NCBI GenBank assembly: GCA_964387965.1
Contig: CAYLXO010000011.1
Span: forward strand, 1 to 24,904
DNA length: 24,904 nt
Source: CAITQP01 sp964387965
Lineage (GTDB): Bacteria > Patescibacteriota > Minisyncoccia > Phycocordibacterales > UBA9973
Direction of reading: 5' to 3'
Of this stretch, positions 6,014 through 13,553 are shown one piece after another. The translations under genes were made by a program, and so were the position numbers. How positions within the stretch are numbered: position 1 is the first letter of the stretch; each line of letters opens with the position of its first letter. The notes beneath the pieces were generated by a model, which searched no databases, was not told where the DNA came from, and worked only from the letters and a program-made list of their open reading frames with translations.

Positions 6014-6583
6014 TTAGGTCTCTGGGTCTTCACTAAAATATGTCTGTAATTTTTTAATTGCACGGTAATGTCTACTTTTTACGGTATCAAGTGGTCGCCG
6101 AAGTATTGTTCCAATTTCATCAAATGTCAGGTCCTCTCGATAGTGAAGTTCTAATATTTCTTGATCAATTGGATCTAATTTCGCTAAATTTTTTTCAAGT
6201 AAAGCATTTTTTTCTGCACGTTCGATAAGTTCGGGCGGTAATGGAGCTTCGTCTTGAACCGTTTCTTCTATCATATTTTTGCCATCTTCGGTGTCAAAAA
6301 TCGAGAATGGTGTTGAACGTTTTTTACGTAAATAATCGATCACCGTGTTTCGAGCAATTGTGAATATCCATGTTTTGAATTGTGCACCAGGTTTAAATGT
6401 GGGAAGTTTTTTCCAGACTTTAACAAATGTTTCTTGCGCGATGTCCGTAGCCATATCACGATCTTTACTCATTCGGTACGCGAAAAGAAAGACAGGTTTT
6501 GAGTACCGCTCTACAAGGTCTGTAAATGCATCAGTAGCACCACGTTGATATTCAGTAATAAGTTCCAGATCACTTTTTTCCAT
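6014..6583 (-). CDS. ECF-subfamily RNA polymerase sigma factor (sigma-70 family)
   Basis: The 189-residue protein contains sigma region 2 (FTDLVERYSKPVFLFAYRM, DIAQETFVKVWKKL, FKTWIFTIARNTVIDYLR; about 20-90) and region 4 (LDPIDQEILELHYREDLTFDEIGTIL...TVKSRHYRAIKKL; about 135-183). Regions 1 and 3 are missing, as in extracytoplasmic-function sigmas such as RpoE/SigW. These redirect RNA polymerase to stress promoters and are held by membrane anti-sigmas, which fits the downstream gene. The gene is divergent from the aldolase, with the two -10 boxes 30 bp apart. The regulon is unknown; ECF sigmas usually autoregulate. Confidence 0.93.
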   Translation of the reverse strand: MEKSDLELITEYQRGATDAFTDLVERYSKPVFLFAYRMSKDRDMATDIAQETFVKVWKKLPTFKPGAQFKTWIFTIARNTVIDYLRKKRSTPFSIFDTEDGKNMIEETVQDEAPLPPELIERAEKNALLEKNLAKLDPIDQEILELHYREDLTFDEIGTILRRPLDTVKSRHYRAIKKLQTYFSEDPET

Positions 6584-6597
6584 AGTGTAGTTTTACC

Positions 6598-6603
6598 AGT
6601 ATA
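6598..6603 (-). promoter_or_regulatory. -10 box of the ECF sigma operon
   Basis: TATACT on the minus strand lies 14 nt before the ATG at 6583, predicting a leader of only about 8 nt. The matching -35 region (TCTTAA) is poor. Confidence 0.5.
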
Positions 6604-6633
6604 TACCGTGTTTCATTTTTTTAAGAAAAATAG

Positions 6634-6639
6634 TACTAT
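6634..6639 (+). promoter_or_regulatory. -10 box of the aldolase gene, leaderless arrangement
   Basis: TACTAT lies 7 nt before the ATG at 6647. There is no Shine-Dalgarno, and an in-frame upstream start at 6545 would read across both divergent promoters. Confidence 0.5.
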
Positions 6640-6646
6640 TGTCAGT

Positions 6647-7654
6647 ATGAATAAAGACATACTCGCAAATACTGCAAAACAAATGGTCGCACGTGGCAAG
6701 GGGATTCTTGCTGCAGATGAATCAAACGCAACATGTAACAAGCGGTTTCAAGCAGTCGGTGTACCTGATACTGAGGAGATGCGTCGAGCATACCGGGAAC
6801 TCTTGCTTTGCGCAGAGGGAAACGAACAGTATCTTTCAGGAGTTATCCTCTTTGACGAAACAATTAGACAGAAAGATTCAAGTGGAGTTCCATTTACTGA
6901 TATTTTGAAAAAGAAAGGAATTATTCCTGGAATTAAAGTTGATAAAGGGCCAGTAGATCTAGCTGGACATCCAGGAGAAGTTGTTACTCAAGGTCTTGAT
7001 GGACTACGAGAACGTTTTTCTGAATACAAGTCACTTGGTGCTGGCTTTGCAAAATGGCGTGCTGTTATCACGATTGATTCAGAAAAAAATCTACCTACCG
7101 ACGAAGCAATTCGCGCGAATTCTGCTGTGCTTGCTATGTACGCACTTCTTGCACAAGAAGCAGATATTGTTCCAATGCTTGAGCCAGAAGTCATTCTTGA
7201 GGGATCACACACAATCGAGGTTGCAGAAGCAGTAACAGCGCGCACAATTAAAATGATGTTTGAAGAGATGAAGCGATTCGGTGTATATCTTCCTGGCGTA
7301 ATTTTGAAAACAAGTATGGTTGTACCTGGAAATAAGTCTGGCCAAGCTATGGATGCTATGGATGTTGCAACTCGCACATCACGAGTTCTAAAAGAAAATG
7401 TACCAGCAGAAGTCGGAGGAGTGGTATTTCTATCTGGTGGACAGAGCCCCCTAGATTCAACAAAAAATCTCAACGAAATTGCAAAGATGGGTCCATATCC
7501 ATGGGGAGTAACATATTCATACTCTCGAGGAATTCAACAGCCAGTACTTGAACTATGGAAAGGGGATATGACTAAGGTTGCTGAAGCACAAACGGTATAC
7601 ATGGGACGCTTGTCTGAATCAAGCAAGGCATCACTCGGAGAATACACAGCGTAG
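6647..7654 (+). CDS. fda: Class I fructose-bisphosphate aldolase
   Basis: The 335-residue TIM-barrel enzyme cleaves fructose 1,6-bisphosphate to dihydroxyacetone phosphate and glyceraldehyde 3-phosphate in the cytosol. It is of the metal-independent eukaryote-like class. Key residues are D24 in LAADES, K100 in KVDKG, K136-W-R138, E179 and E181 in LEPEV, the Schiff-base lysine K221 in VILKTSMV, and LSGGQS. The C-terminal Tyr of animal enzymes is absent, as in bacterial members. Start 6647 is supported by the TACTAT box and by family alignment at MNKDILANTA. The CPBP gene begins 3 nt after the stop and is probably cotranscribed. Confidence 0.95.
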   Translation: MNKDILANTAKQMVARGKGILAADESNATCNKRFQAVGVPDTEEMRRAYRELLLCAEGNEQYLSGVILFDETIRQKDSSGVPFTDILKKKGIIPGIKVDKGPVDLAGHPGEVVTQGLDGLRERFSEYKSLGAGFAKWRAVITIDSEKNLPTDEAIRANSAVLAMYALLAQEADIVPMLEPEVILEGSHTIEVAEAVTARTIKMMFEEMKRFGVYLPGVILKTSMVVPGNKSGQAMDAMDVATRTSRVLKENVPAEVGGVVFLSGGQSPLDSTKNLNEIAKMGPYPWGVTYSYSRGIQQPVLELWKGDMTKVAEAQTVYMGRLSESSKASLGEYTA

Positions 7655-7657
7655 TTT

Positions 7658-8314
7658 ATGAAGTTTGGAGCGGGAAAATTTTGGAGAGCACAGTATCCTG
7701 GTACTCGTGCATCACGTGAGCTTGCGATTGCGCGAGTAATGCTTTTTTTCGTTCTGCCGATTACGTTGTTAGAATTGGGAATTATTCCGATCGAAGGACG
7801 AATGTTTGTGCTCCTCATTTTTTCTCTCCTTATTTACGGTAGTATTACAAACGACAAGTGGACAGCGAGCGACCTTGGTATTTCTACGGGCTCAATTAAA
7901 TCAATGCTTGCACCGTACACTATCGCTACAATCATTGGATTTGTGGCACTCGTTTTATTTGCGAATCTCCTTGGCATGCCGGGCACATCTCATTGGTGGG
8001 TACAACCGCACTTTCTTTTTCTTTTTGTATTTGTATCTTCCTTCCAAGAGTTTGCGTTTCGAGGGTTTTTGATGCCAGTTCTTGGACAGATTTTTCCTGA
8101 TGGTCTTACTATTATCTTGGTAAATGCACTTTTGTTTGCGTTCATGCACATCATTTATCCGTTCCCACATATTGGGTTGCCATTTGCCTTTGTTATAGGA
8201 ATCTTTTTTGCAACGCTCTATCGCAAATATCCAAACTTGATTCTTATTTCAATATCGCACTCCATCCTTAATTTTGTGGCAGTTTGGTATGGTTTTTTCA
8301 AGATAGTTCACTAG
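7658..8314 (+). CDS. CPBP (Rce1/Abi-like) family intramembrane protein
   Basis: The 218-residue, multi-helix membrane protein has the three CPBP-family motifs: QEFAFRG (130-136), the FAFMH segment (H164) and HSILN (H201, N205). Active CPBP proteases and Rce1 use a Glu-Glu-x3-Arg motif; here the first Glu is Gln (codon CAA), leaving E131 and R135. It may be catalytically altered, or belong to a subgroup that tolerates Gln. Bacterial relatives act in peptide maturation, bacteriocin self-immunity or membrane-protein turnover; no partner is visible here. It follows the aldolase by 3 nt. Confidence 0.85.
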   Translation: MKFGAGKFWRAQYPGTRASRELAIARVMLFFVLPITLLELGIIPIEGRMFVLLIFSLLIYGSITNDKWTASDLGISTGSIKSMLAPYTIATIIGFVALVLFANLLGMPGTSHWWVQPHFLFLFVFVSSFQEFAFRGFLMPVLGQIFPDGLTIILVNALLFAFMHIIYPFPHIGLPFAFVIGIFFATLYRKYPNLILISISHSILNFVAVWYGFFKIVH

Positions 8315-8326
8315 ATAACACTGGTG

Positions 8327-8332
8327 TATACT
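8327..8332 (+). promoter_or_regulatory. -10 box of the Nudix gene, leaderless arrangement
   Basis: TATACT lies exactly 6 nt before the ATG at 8339 and excludes the in-frame GTG at 8324, which lies upstream of the box. Confidence 0.65.
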
Positions 8333-8338
8333 GTACGT

Positions 8339-8767
8339 ATGCCTACAGAGCATTCATTTGGATGTATCGTTGTTCATACTGCAAACGCACAGTCGCGGTA
8401 TTTACTCGTGCGACAACTTACCCACTGGAGTTTTCCAAAAGGTCATACTGAAGGTAATGAAACACCATTTGATACAGCAAAGCGTGAAATCTACGAAGAG
8501 TGTGGAATTTCTTTTTTTAACCTAGTTCCTGAGCTTGAATTTACAGAAGAATATACATTCAATCGAGAAGGAGTTCCGACAAAAAAAGTAAATACCTTTT
8601 TTGTCGCCACTGTCGAAACTGATGAAATTCACCCACAACCTGCTGAGATACTTGAGTGTACATTTGCTCCGTATGCGACTGCACGAGAAATGCTTACATA
8701 TGAAAGTCAGAAATCAATTTTAGATAAAGCACACACTGCATTACAAGAAAAAGGATACGTATCGTAA
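8339..8767 (+). CDS. Nudix hydrolase
   Basis: The 142-residue protein carries a perfect Nudix box: G35, five residues, E41, seven residues, then REIYEECGI (49-57). The preceding HWSFPKGHTEGNE resembles diadenosine tetraphosphate hydrolases and related MutT-type enzymes. It would hydrolyse a nucleoside diphosphate linked to another group using Mg2+; the substrate is not determined. The start at 8339 is fixed by the upstream TATACT. The stop overlaps the next start by one base (taATG), so the metal ATPase is translationally coupled. Confidence 0.93.
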   Translation: MPTEHSFGCIVVHTANAQSRYLLVRQLTHWSFPKGHTEGNETPFDTAKREIYEECGISFFNLVPELEFTEEYTFNREGVPTKKVNTFFVATVETDEIHPQPAEILECTFAPYATAREMLTYESQKSILDKAHTALQEKGYVS

Positions 8768-10605
8768 TGAAAAATACAATTTGGAAAGACATCTCAATTT
8801 CATGCTATGGCGCAGTAGCTTCGGGAATACTTGCGCTTGTTTTTTATGGTACCGGCAATACTGAGCTTTCAACGGTAGTCCTCAAATATGGATTGCTCAT
8901 TTTTTCTATTCCATTATGGTACGAGATTCTTCGAGATATTTTTCGTGGGCAATTTGGAGTTGACCTTATCGCTGGCGTTGCGCTTGCTTCAACATTTCTT
9001 TTCGGTGCATATCTTCCGGGAATTATTGTGCTTATCATGCTTTCCGGTGGTGAGACACTCGAAGCATATGCTATGCATCGTGCCCGACGTGAACTCTCGC
9101 TATTGCTTGCACATGCACCAGTCATTGCACATATAAAGACAGATACTGGACTTGCTGATGTTGCGGTTTCTGATGTGAAGATAGGAGATACTGTGCTTGT
9201 GAAGCCTGGTGAAATTATTCCTGTCGATGGAACCGTCATTGAAGGTATTTCAAGTGTCGATGAGTCTGCTATGACTGGCGAAAGTATTCCCGAAGAGAAG
9301 CGTCCAGGTAGTTTTGTCATTTCTGGAACAAAAAATACGAGCGCTGTTTTGTACGTTACTAGTACAAAAGAAGCGAGCGAAAGTCGTTTCGAACAAATTT
9401 TAAAGCTTGTAAAAGATGCAGAAGAAAGTAGAGCTCCACTCGTGCGACTTGCTGATAGATATAGTGTGTATTTTACGTTGCTCACATTTGGAATAGCCGT
9501 TGCTACATATCTTCTTACGCACGATACTACACGGGTTCTTTCTGTACTTGTTGTTGCAACGCCGTGTCCACTTATTCTTGCAACACCGATCGCGATTATT
9601 TCTGGAATTAGTCGAAGCGCTAAGCGCGGAATTATTGTTAAAAATGGTGGAGCGCTTGAAAGTTTGGCTTCAGCAAAAACGTTTGTATTTGATAAAACAG
9701 GAACGATAACACTTGGGGTCCCAGAAGTAGCTCGAGTCGATGTTTTTAGAGGAGAGGGTGATATTCTCGCGCTCTCTGCTTCACTTGATCAATGTTCGAC
9801 ACACATACTCGCACGTGCACTTGTCGCGCATTCAGTCGCACAAAATAAAAAACTACTATATCCCGAAGCGTGTTTTGAACACTTCGGAGAGGGAATTGAA
9901 GGGTCTTTGAACGGTACGATGTATCGCTTCGGCTCGTTGAAATTTATGACTAGGTCTGGAATTCTTGTGAAAGAAAGTGTAAAAGCACATCATACTGAGG
10001 CACAAGATCTTGGACTTATTGCCGTTTATCTTTCAGAAGGTACAGAAATTATTGGTGCAGTTTTGTTTGCGGATAAACCACGACCAGATGCAAAATCAAT
10101 GTTTGATTCTCTTCGTGCGCTCGGTATGCACAAAATAATGCTTTTGACCGGAGACAAACACACCGTTGCTGAACGCATAGGAGCAGAAATTGGAATCACC
10201 GATATTCATGCCGAGTGTCTACCAGAAGACAAAGTAAAATATGTACGAGAACTTAAGAAAAATGATCGTCCGGTTGTTATGGTAGGTGATGGAGTAAATG
10301 ATGCTCCTGCACTTGCTGTTTCTGATGTTGGTATTGCTCTTGGAACTGGAGGTGAAACTGCTTCAAGCGAAGCTGCACACATTGTTGTAGTTTCAGGCTC
10401 ATTGTCTCGTGTACTTGAGGCGTACCAAGTCGCAAAACGTACACTGACAGTCGCAAAGCAAGGAATTTTTATTGGTATAGGACTTTCGCTTGTAGCGATG
10501 ATACTTGGATCGATCGGTACAATTGAGCCACTTACTGGTGCGCTTTTGCAGGAAGGTATTGATGTACTCGTTATTTTGAATGCTCTCCGTGTGGCGCGCT
10601 CATAA
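8767..10605 (+). CDS. Heavy-metal P1B-type ATPase lacking an N-terminal metal-binding domain
   Basis: The 612-residue membrane pump has the actuator TGES (170-173), the membrane metal motif TPCP (265-268), the phosphorylated DKTGT (D309), TGDKH (461-465) and GDGVNDAPA (507-515). The helix 8 region ends EGIDVLVILNALR. No HMA or His-rich metal-binding domain precedes the first helix. The usual HP dipeptide of the nucleotide domain is HI (STHILA, 345-350). TPCP differs from the CPC of Cu/Zn/Cd pumps and the SPC of Co pumps, so the substrate is uncertain. It exports metal using ATP. The start overlaps the Nudix stop. Confidence 0.92.
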   Translation: MKNTIWKDISISCYGAVASGILALVFYGTGNTELSTVVLKYGLLIFSIPLWYEILRDIFRGQFGVDLIAGVALASTFLFGAYLPGIIVLIMLSGGETLEAYAMHRARRELSLLLAHAPVIAHIKTDTGLADVAVSDVKIGDTVLVKPGEIIPVDGTVIEGISSVDESAMTGESIPEEKRPGSFVISGTKNTSAVLYVTSTKEASESRFEQILKLVKDAEESRAPLVRLADRYSVYFTLLTFGIAVATYLLTHDTTRVLSVLVVATPCPLILATPIAIISGISRSAKRGIIVKNGGALESLASAKTFVFDKTGTITLGVPEVARVDVFRGEGDILALSASLDQCSTHILARALVAHSVAQNKKLLYPEACFEHFGEGIEGSLNGTMYRFGSLKFMTRSGILVKESVKAHHTEAQDLGLIAVYLSEGTEIIGAVLFADKPRPDAKSMFDSLRALGMHKIMLLTGDKHTVAERIGAEIGITDIHAECLPEDKVKYVRELKKNDRPVVMVGDGVNDAPALAVSDVGIALGTGGETASSEAAHIVVVSGSLSRVLEAYQVAKRTLTVAKQGIFIGIGLSLVAMILGSIGTIEPLTGALLQEGIDVLVILNALRVARS

Positions 10606-10614
10606 TACTTTCGC

Positions 10615-10620
10615 TATACT
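10615..10620 (+). promoter_or_regulatory. -10 box of the Ig-like surface protein gene, leaderless arrangement
   Basis: TATACT lies exactly 6 nt before the ATG at 10627, with no Shine-Dalgarno and no good -35. Confidence 0.65.
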
Positions 10621-10626
10621 AATTGT

Positions 10627-11496
10627 ATGAAACGTATCATTAAAGTATGTATAGGTTTTGGCATTGCACTTTCGTGTGCAGTTTCAACATATGCTGCAAC
10701 TGGATTTATTGATACTCCAATTTGGTTTACTCCAGAATCACCATCGGATGGTGACACTGTAACTGTATATGCAGTGTTTAAAAACACAGAAAAAGTCCCG
10801 CTTAATGGAACTGTACTTTTTTACGACAATGAATTACTTCTTGGTAAAAAACAACTCAGCATTGCATCAAACAATGTAAGTCTTGCTTCTGTGTCTTTTA
10901 AGATTGGCCCTGGAGAACATGCCTTTTCTGCTCAGATGAGTAATCTTACTGAAATCGGGGAAGGAGGAAAAACTGTCCCAGTTGCTCTCCCTGTTACATC
11001 TGCAAAGGCGACAAATTATTTTGTTTCAAAAACCATTCCAAATCCATTTTCTGCACAAGCAGGATCAGATTCAACTGCATCAGAAAAATTGCTTCTCAAC
11101 CAAGTAGACGAAATTCAGAAAAAAGTACTTGATAGTGTTCCTGATACTGTGAAAGATACAGTATCGGAAAAAACAAAGTCGCTCGATTCGTGGAGAAACG
11201 TTACAGCTGAATCATTTTCTACTAAAAAAAGTACTGCCGAAAAGTCGCTAGATACTCTTACAAAACAAAAAGCAGAAGCGCTTAAAAAAGGAAGTATTGC
11301 ACCCTCAGCAAAGTATGTTGATACACCGCTTGCATATGTACGATTGTGGCTATTTTCGATGCTCGCATTTTTATTCGGTACACCGGTCATGTTTTACATC
11401 GTTGGTTTATTACTTGTATTTTTTGTGCTTCGCTTTTTGTTCTCAAAAATCGTTAAATTTATTCGAAGAAAACGCGGAAAAATTGATGCAGATTAA
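10627..11496 (+). CDS. Exported Ig-like domain protein with C-terminal membrane anchor
   Basis: The 289-residue protein has a signal peptide (VCIGFGIALSCAVSTYA, cleavage near AA/TG). A beta-rich domain follows (about 25-115; PIWFTPESPSDGDTVTVYAVFKN pattern, CARDB/Ig-like), then a Lys/Ser/Asp-rich, probably helical stalk (about 150-230). A C-terminal transmembrane helix (about 240-275) ends in a basic cytoplasmic tail. It is likely a cell-surface protein of unknown role. No named family is recognised beyond the Ig-like fold, which is itself inferred from strand pattern. It is monocistronic, with a strong terminator starting at the stop codon. Confidence 0.8.
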   Translation: MKRIIKVCIGFGIALSCAVSTYAATGFIDTPIWFTPESPSDGDTVTVYAVFKNTEKVPLNGTVLFYDNELLLGKKQLSIASNNVSLASVSFKIGPGEHAFSAQMSNLTEIGEGGKTVPVALPVTSAKATNYFVSKTIPNPFSAQAGSDSTASEKLLLNQVDEIQKKVLDSVPDTVKDTVSEKTKSLDSWRNVTAESFSTKKSTAEKSLDTLTKQKAEALKKGSIAPSAKYVDTPLAYVRLWLFSMLAFLFGTPVMFYIVGLLLVFFVLRFLFSKIVKFIRRKRGKIDAD

Positions 11497-11528
11497 AACA
11501 AAAAGCCACATACATGGCTTTTTGTTTT
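11495..11528 (+). terminator. Strong intrinsic terminator
   Basis: A 14-bp perfect stem, AAAACAAAAAGCCA (11495-11508) with TGGCTTTTTGTTTT (11515-11528), has a 6-nt loop. It overlaps the stop codon of the preceding gene. Confidence 0.9.
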
Positions 11529-11543
11529 AGACGGGTTTTGCTT

Positions 11544-11549
11544 TATACT
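11544..11549 (+). promoter_or_regulatory. -10 box of the mrdA cluster, leaderless arrangement
   Basis: TATACT lies exactly 6 nt before the ATG at 11556. A weak -35 (TTGTTT, 11522-11527, 16-nt spacer) falls inside the preceding terminator. Confidence 0.65.
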
Positions 11550-11555
11550 GCCTGT

Positions 11556-11831
11556 ATGGCACTTCGAATTGTTTGCGGAATAGTACTTCTTGCTTCCGCG
11601 GTCTATTTTCCAATATATCTGACGCTTTTGATTGCGTTATTTTGCTTATATAGATTCAACACATATTACGAATTGCCAGTTATATTTTTTATTCACGACA
11701 CACTATACGGTATCGCAGAACCGAAATTCTTTGGTTTTCGATATGTAATGACTATTGTTGCGCTACTACTTGTTTTTATTGTGGCACGAGTACGAAAGTA
11801 TGTTTTTAACTCAAATATGAAGTTGTCATGA
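11556..11831 (+). CDS. Small three-helix membrane protein upstream of PBP2 (MreD-like position)
   Basis: The 91-residue hydrophobic protein has about three transmembrane helices and ends with a short basic tail (RVRKYVFNSNMKLS). It overlaps the start of the PBP2 gene by 4 nt (ATGA), so the two are translationally coupled. In rod-shape clusters mreD normally occupies this place, and a minimal MreD-like role is plausible. MreD is about 160 aa and I see no diagnostic motif, so this is positional inference only. The ATG at 11514 lies inside the preceding terminator and is rejected. Confidence 0.7.
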   Translation: MALRIVCGIVLLASAVYFPIYLTLLIALFCLYRFNTYYELPVIFFIHDTLYGIAEPKFFGFRYVMTIVALLLVFIVARVRKYVFNSNMKLS

Positions 11832-13552
11832 AAAATATATTTTCATTTATACAATCAAAAAAGCGCGCAAAACGTCGACAGCGAAATCGGTTTGTTGATC
11901 CAGATGAGATTTTTCTTGATTCAAAAAATCTTCCTGAGTTTGATGAACAACAATTCGAGGGACAACTCGAGTTACCGATAGGACGAGGGCCGTTTTGGGG
12001 TATAGCAACATTTCTCATATTACTTATAGCTCTATTCGGTAGTAGGTTGTGGTATCTTCAAGTAGCAAATGGTGCTACATACAAAAAACAAAGTGAGAAC
12101 AACTCATTAAGTCGTGAGCCAATTTTTGCAGCACGTGGAAATATTTATGACCGCAACGAAGTTCCACTTGTATGGAATGAAAAGCGTACAGACGATATTC
12201 CGTGGGGAAAGCGTGTGTATACGAGTGCTGGTGGTTTTTCACACCTGCTTGGATATGTGAAGTATCCTGCAAAAGATTCAGCAGGAAATTATTGGCAAAC
12301 TGAAATTATTGGAAAAGATGGTGTCGAGCGCTCGTACAACGATGATTTGAACGGTACGAATGGTTCTACTATTGTCGAGCGTGATATTGCTGGCGAAGAA
12401 CAAGGTAGTGCAATTGTCGATGAACCTCAAAACGGGAAAAATCTCACACTTACTATTGATTCACGAGTGCAATCACAGTTGCACAAGCAACTCGCAGATT
12501 ATATGTACTCTGCAGGATTTCGAAGTGCATCCGGAGTGATAATGAATGTACATAACGGCGAAGTTTTGGCACTTACAAATGTACCTGACTATGATTCAAA
12601 TATTATGTCAGATGGTAAAGATGTAAAAACAATTTCCGGTTATTTGAACAGTTCAAAACTCCCATTACTTAATCGAGCAGTCTCCGGTTTGTTTACTCCT
12701 GGATCAACGGTGAAGCCGTATGTTGCTATGGGTGCACTTACAGAAAACGTGATTACCCCTGAGAAAAAAATTCTCTCTCAAGGTTATATTACAGTACCGA
12801 ATCCATATGACCCCGCACATCCTGGAATTTTTCGAGACTACCATTCAGACAATGGTTGGGTAGATATGAGAAAAGCGCTGGCAGTGTCTTCGAACATTTA
12901 TTTCTTTGAAGTGGGTGGAGGATTTCAGAGTCAGAAGGGTATTGGAATTTATAATCTTGGAAAATATTTTTCTCTATTTGGCCTTACATCAAAGACGGGG
13001 ATTGATTTGAAGGGAGAAGTAACAGGTAGTATTCCAAGTCCTGAATGGAAAGCTGAAAAATTCAAGGGAGAAACATGGCGCATTGGAGATACATATAACA
13101 CTGCAATCGGTCAGTACGGAGTGCAAGTTACTCCTATTGAGCTTGTTCGTGCAGTATCAGCTGTGGCGAATCGTGGCACGCTTGTTACTCCGCATGTTGT
13201 ACAAACTGATGTTGAACTTCCTACAACGAAAATTGAATTGGCTGACGAAGATTTTACTGTTGTGCATGAAGGAATGAGGCTTGGTGCGCAGATTGGTACT
13301 GCAAGCGTGCTCCGCAACCAGCCATTTTCAGTTGCAACAAAATCTGGTACTGCCCAAGTAGGCCCAGGAGGAATATATGTAAATTCGTGGATGACTGGTT
13401 TTTTCCCTTATGAACGACCTGATTATGCTTTTGTGGTAGTGCTTGAGCGTGGTCCGCAAGCTGGACTTGGAACTTCTCAAGGAGTTATGCATCATTTCTT
13501 TGACTGGCTTGTTATTAACGCACCAGAATACATTAGTACACTAAAAAAATAG
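11828..13552 (+). CDS. mrdA: Penicillin-binding protein 2 (MrdA-type transpeptidase)
   Basis: The 574-residue class B PBP has a basic cytoplasmic N-terminus of about 54 residues, one membrane helix (about 55-77) and a dimerisation region with RGNIYDRN (103-110). Its transpeptidase domain carries S293-T-V-K296, S354-S-N356 and K505-S-G507. KSGTAQ rather than KTGT is typical of PBP2/MrdA. It cross-links peptidoglycan during elongation on the outer face of the membrane, normally with RodA and MreC/D. The upstream small membrane protein overlaps it by 4 nt and the FemX-like gene starts 1 nt after its stop, forming a wall-synthesis operon. Confidence 0.93.
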   Translation: MKNIFSFIQSKKRAKRRQRNRFVDPDEIFLDSKNLPEFDEQQFEGQLELPIGRGPFWGIATFLILLIALFGSRLWYLQVANGATYKKQSENNSLSREPIFAARGNIYDRNEVPLVWNEKRTDDIPWGKRVYTSAGGFSHLLGYVKYPAKDSAGNYWQTEIIGKDGVERSYNDDLNGTNGSTIVERDIAGEEQGSAIVDEPQNGKNLTLTIDSRVQSQLHKQLADYMYSAGFRSASGVIMNVHNGEVLALTNVPDYDSNIMSDGKDVKTISGYLNSSKLPLLNRAVSGLFTPGSTVKPYVAMGALTENVITPEKKILSQGYITVPNPYDPAHPGIFRDYHSDNGWVDMRKALAVSSNIYFFEVGGGFQSQKGIGIYNLGKYFSLFGLTSKTGIDLKGEVTGSIPSPEWKAEKFKGETWRIGDTYNTAIGQYGVQVTPIELVRAVSAVANRGTLVTPHVVQTDVELPTTKIELADEDFTVVHEGMRLGAQIGTASVLRNQPFSVATKSGTAQVGPGGIYVNSWMTGFFPYERPDYAFVVVLERGPQAGLGTSQGVMHHFFDWLVINAPEYISTLKK

Positions 13553-13553
13553 G

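Noticed and set aside
6988..7473. 161-codon ORF antisense to the aldolase
   Set aside because: Shadow of the aldolase catalytic core; no independent signals.
8844..9485. 213-codon ORF antisense to the metal ATPase
   Set aside because: Ser/Thr/Pro-rich low-complexity translation typical of a shadow of a well-conserved gene; no promoter or family match.
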